From NCBI GenBank assembly GCA_009801015.1, contig VHZZ01000008.1, positions 357,380 to 385,807 on the forward strand: a stretch of 28,428 nt of DNA, given 5' to 3'. Below, piece after piece: positions 28,224 to 28,428 of this stretch. Under the pieces are notes generated by a model. The model did not search any database, was not told where the DNA came from, and saw only the letters and a list, made by a program, of their open reading frames with translations. Positions within the stretch are counted from its first letter, which is position 1. The number at the start of each line of letters is the position of its first letter. Made by a program: the position numbers and the translations under genes. Origin of the DNA: Silene noctiflora (Eukaryota; Streptophyta; Magnoliopsida; Caryophyllales; Caryophyllaceae).

Positions 28224-28402
28224 ACTCGGCCGAGTATGGGGTACTCGATCGAGTAGTTGTCGTGAGTAGTCTGTCAGAGTTCTATTTGTTGTGAACTCGG
28301 GCGAGTGAGTTAGCACTCGGCCGAGTGTGGCTAACTCGATCGAGTGTCCTGCACTCGGTCGAGTGTGTCTTACTCGGTCGAATGGCTCGTACTCAACCGA
28401 GT
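28224..28402. repeat. ACTCGRYCGAGT palindrome array in 19-bp phase, copy 2
   Basis: Eight 12-bp palindromic units at 28224, 28243, 28295, 28315, 28334, 28353, 28372 and 28391 (starts). Cores are GGCC, GATC, GGGC, GGCC, GATC, GGTC, GGTC and AACC between ACTC and GAGT (GAAT in the seventh). Start-to-start steps are 19, 52, 20, 19, 19, 19 and 19 bp. The 7-bp spacers differ from one another, so this is not a simple tandem repeat. Confidence 0.9.
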
Positions 28403-28428
28403 GTCTGGTTCGTTACGGGTTTTTCCGC

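Noticed and set aside
28224..28402. CRISPR-like array (short repeats with variable spacers)
   Set aside because: Plant nuclear context, 12-bp palindromes and 7-bp spacers; far too short for CRISPR repeats or spacers and no cas genes.
1..28428. tRNA, rRNA or microRNA genes
   Set aside because: No cloverleaf-type or rRNA sequence was recognised. The hairpins found are all explained by MITE arms; a covariance-model search would be needed to exclude small RNAs.
25310..28428. Complete LTR retrotransposon
   Set aside because: No LTR pair, primer-binding site, polypurine tract or gag-pol reading frame could be found within the window; only a partial element is possible.

Overview
This window looks like nuclear DNA of a flowering plant, most likely a eudicot. 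Both genes have GT-AG introns, the gene families are plant type (a DUF604 Fringe-like protein and a plant RIC1), and the introns and flanks are full of plant non-autonomous transposons (Stowaway, Tourist, hAT, a MULE-like element, TTG-tailed SINEs). The family or order cannot be fixed from the sequence alone.

Layout. Positions 1-850 are an AT-rich upstream region with a TATA box at 712-719. A three-exon DUF604 / Fringe-like glycosyltransferase gene lies on the plus strand (CDS 855-3414, 501 aa). A gene-poor 1.85 kb gap separates it from a convergent minus-strand gene. That gene covers 60% of the window (CDS 22343 down to 5271, 23 exons, 1117 aa) and encodes the plant homologue of RIC1, the WD40/RIC1-domain subunit of the guanine-nucleotide exchange factor for RAB6/YPT6-type GTPases. 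Every exon was joined by hand at GT-AG sites with the reading frame preserved, and the total length matches plant RIC1 proteins. From 22.6 kb to the end the window is accessory DNA: two GGGTCG-rich hAT-like elements, a MITE-like element, a Tourist nested in a MULE-like element, and unclassified repeat DNA.

The two genes are not an operon and no joint pathway is implied, although both products are predicted to act at the Golgi (a type II membrane glycosyltransferase-like protein, and a GEF for a Golgi Rab). Much of the length of several introns is inserted transposon. Intron 1 of the DUF604 gene shrinks from 683 to about 127 bp, and intron 9 of RIC1 from 556 to about 84 bp, once the insertions are subtracted.

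The most unusual structure is at the right end: clusters of 12-bp palindromes (ACTCGRYCGAGT class) whose centres are 19 bp apart, at 28224-28402 and 27565-27638. A sequence-diverged cluster at 26345-26474 (TGTCGATCGACA class) keeps the same 19-bp phase. I cannot link these to any element family with certainty.
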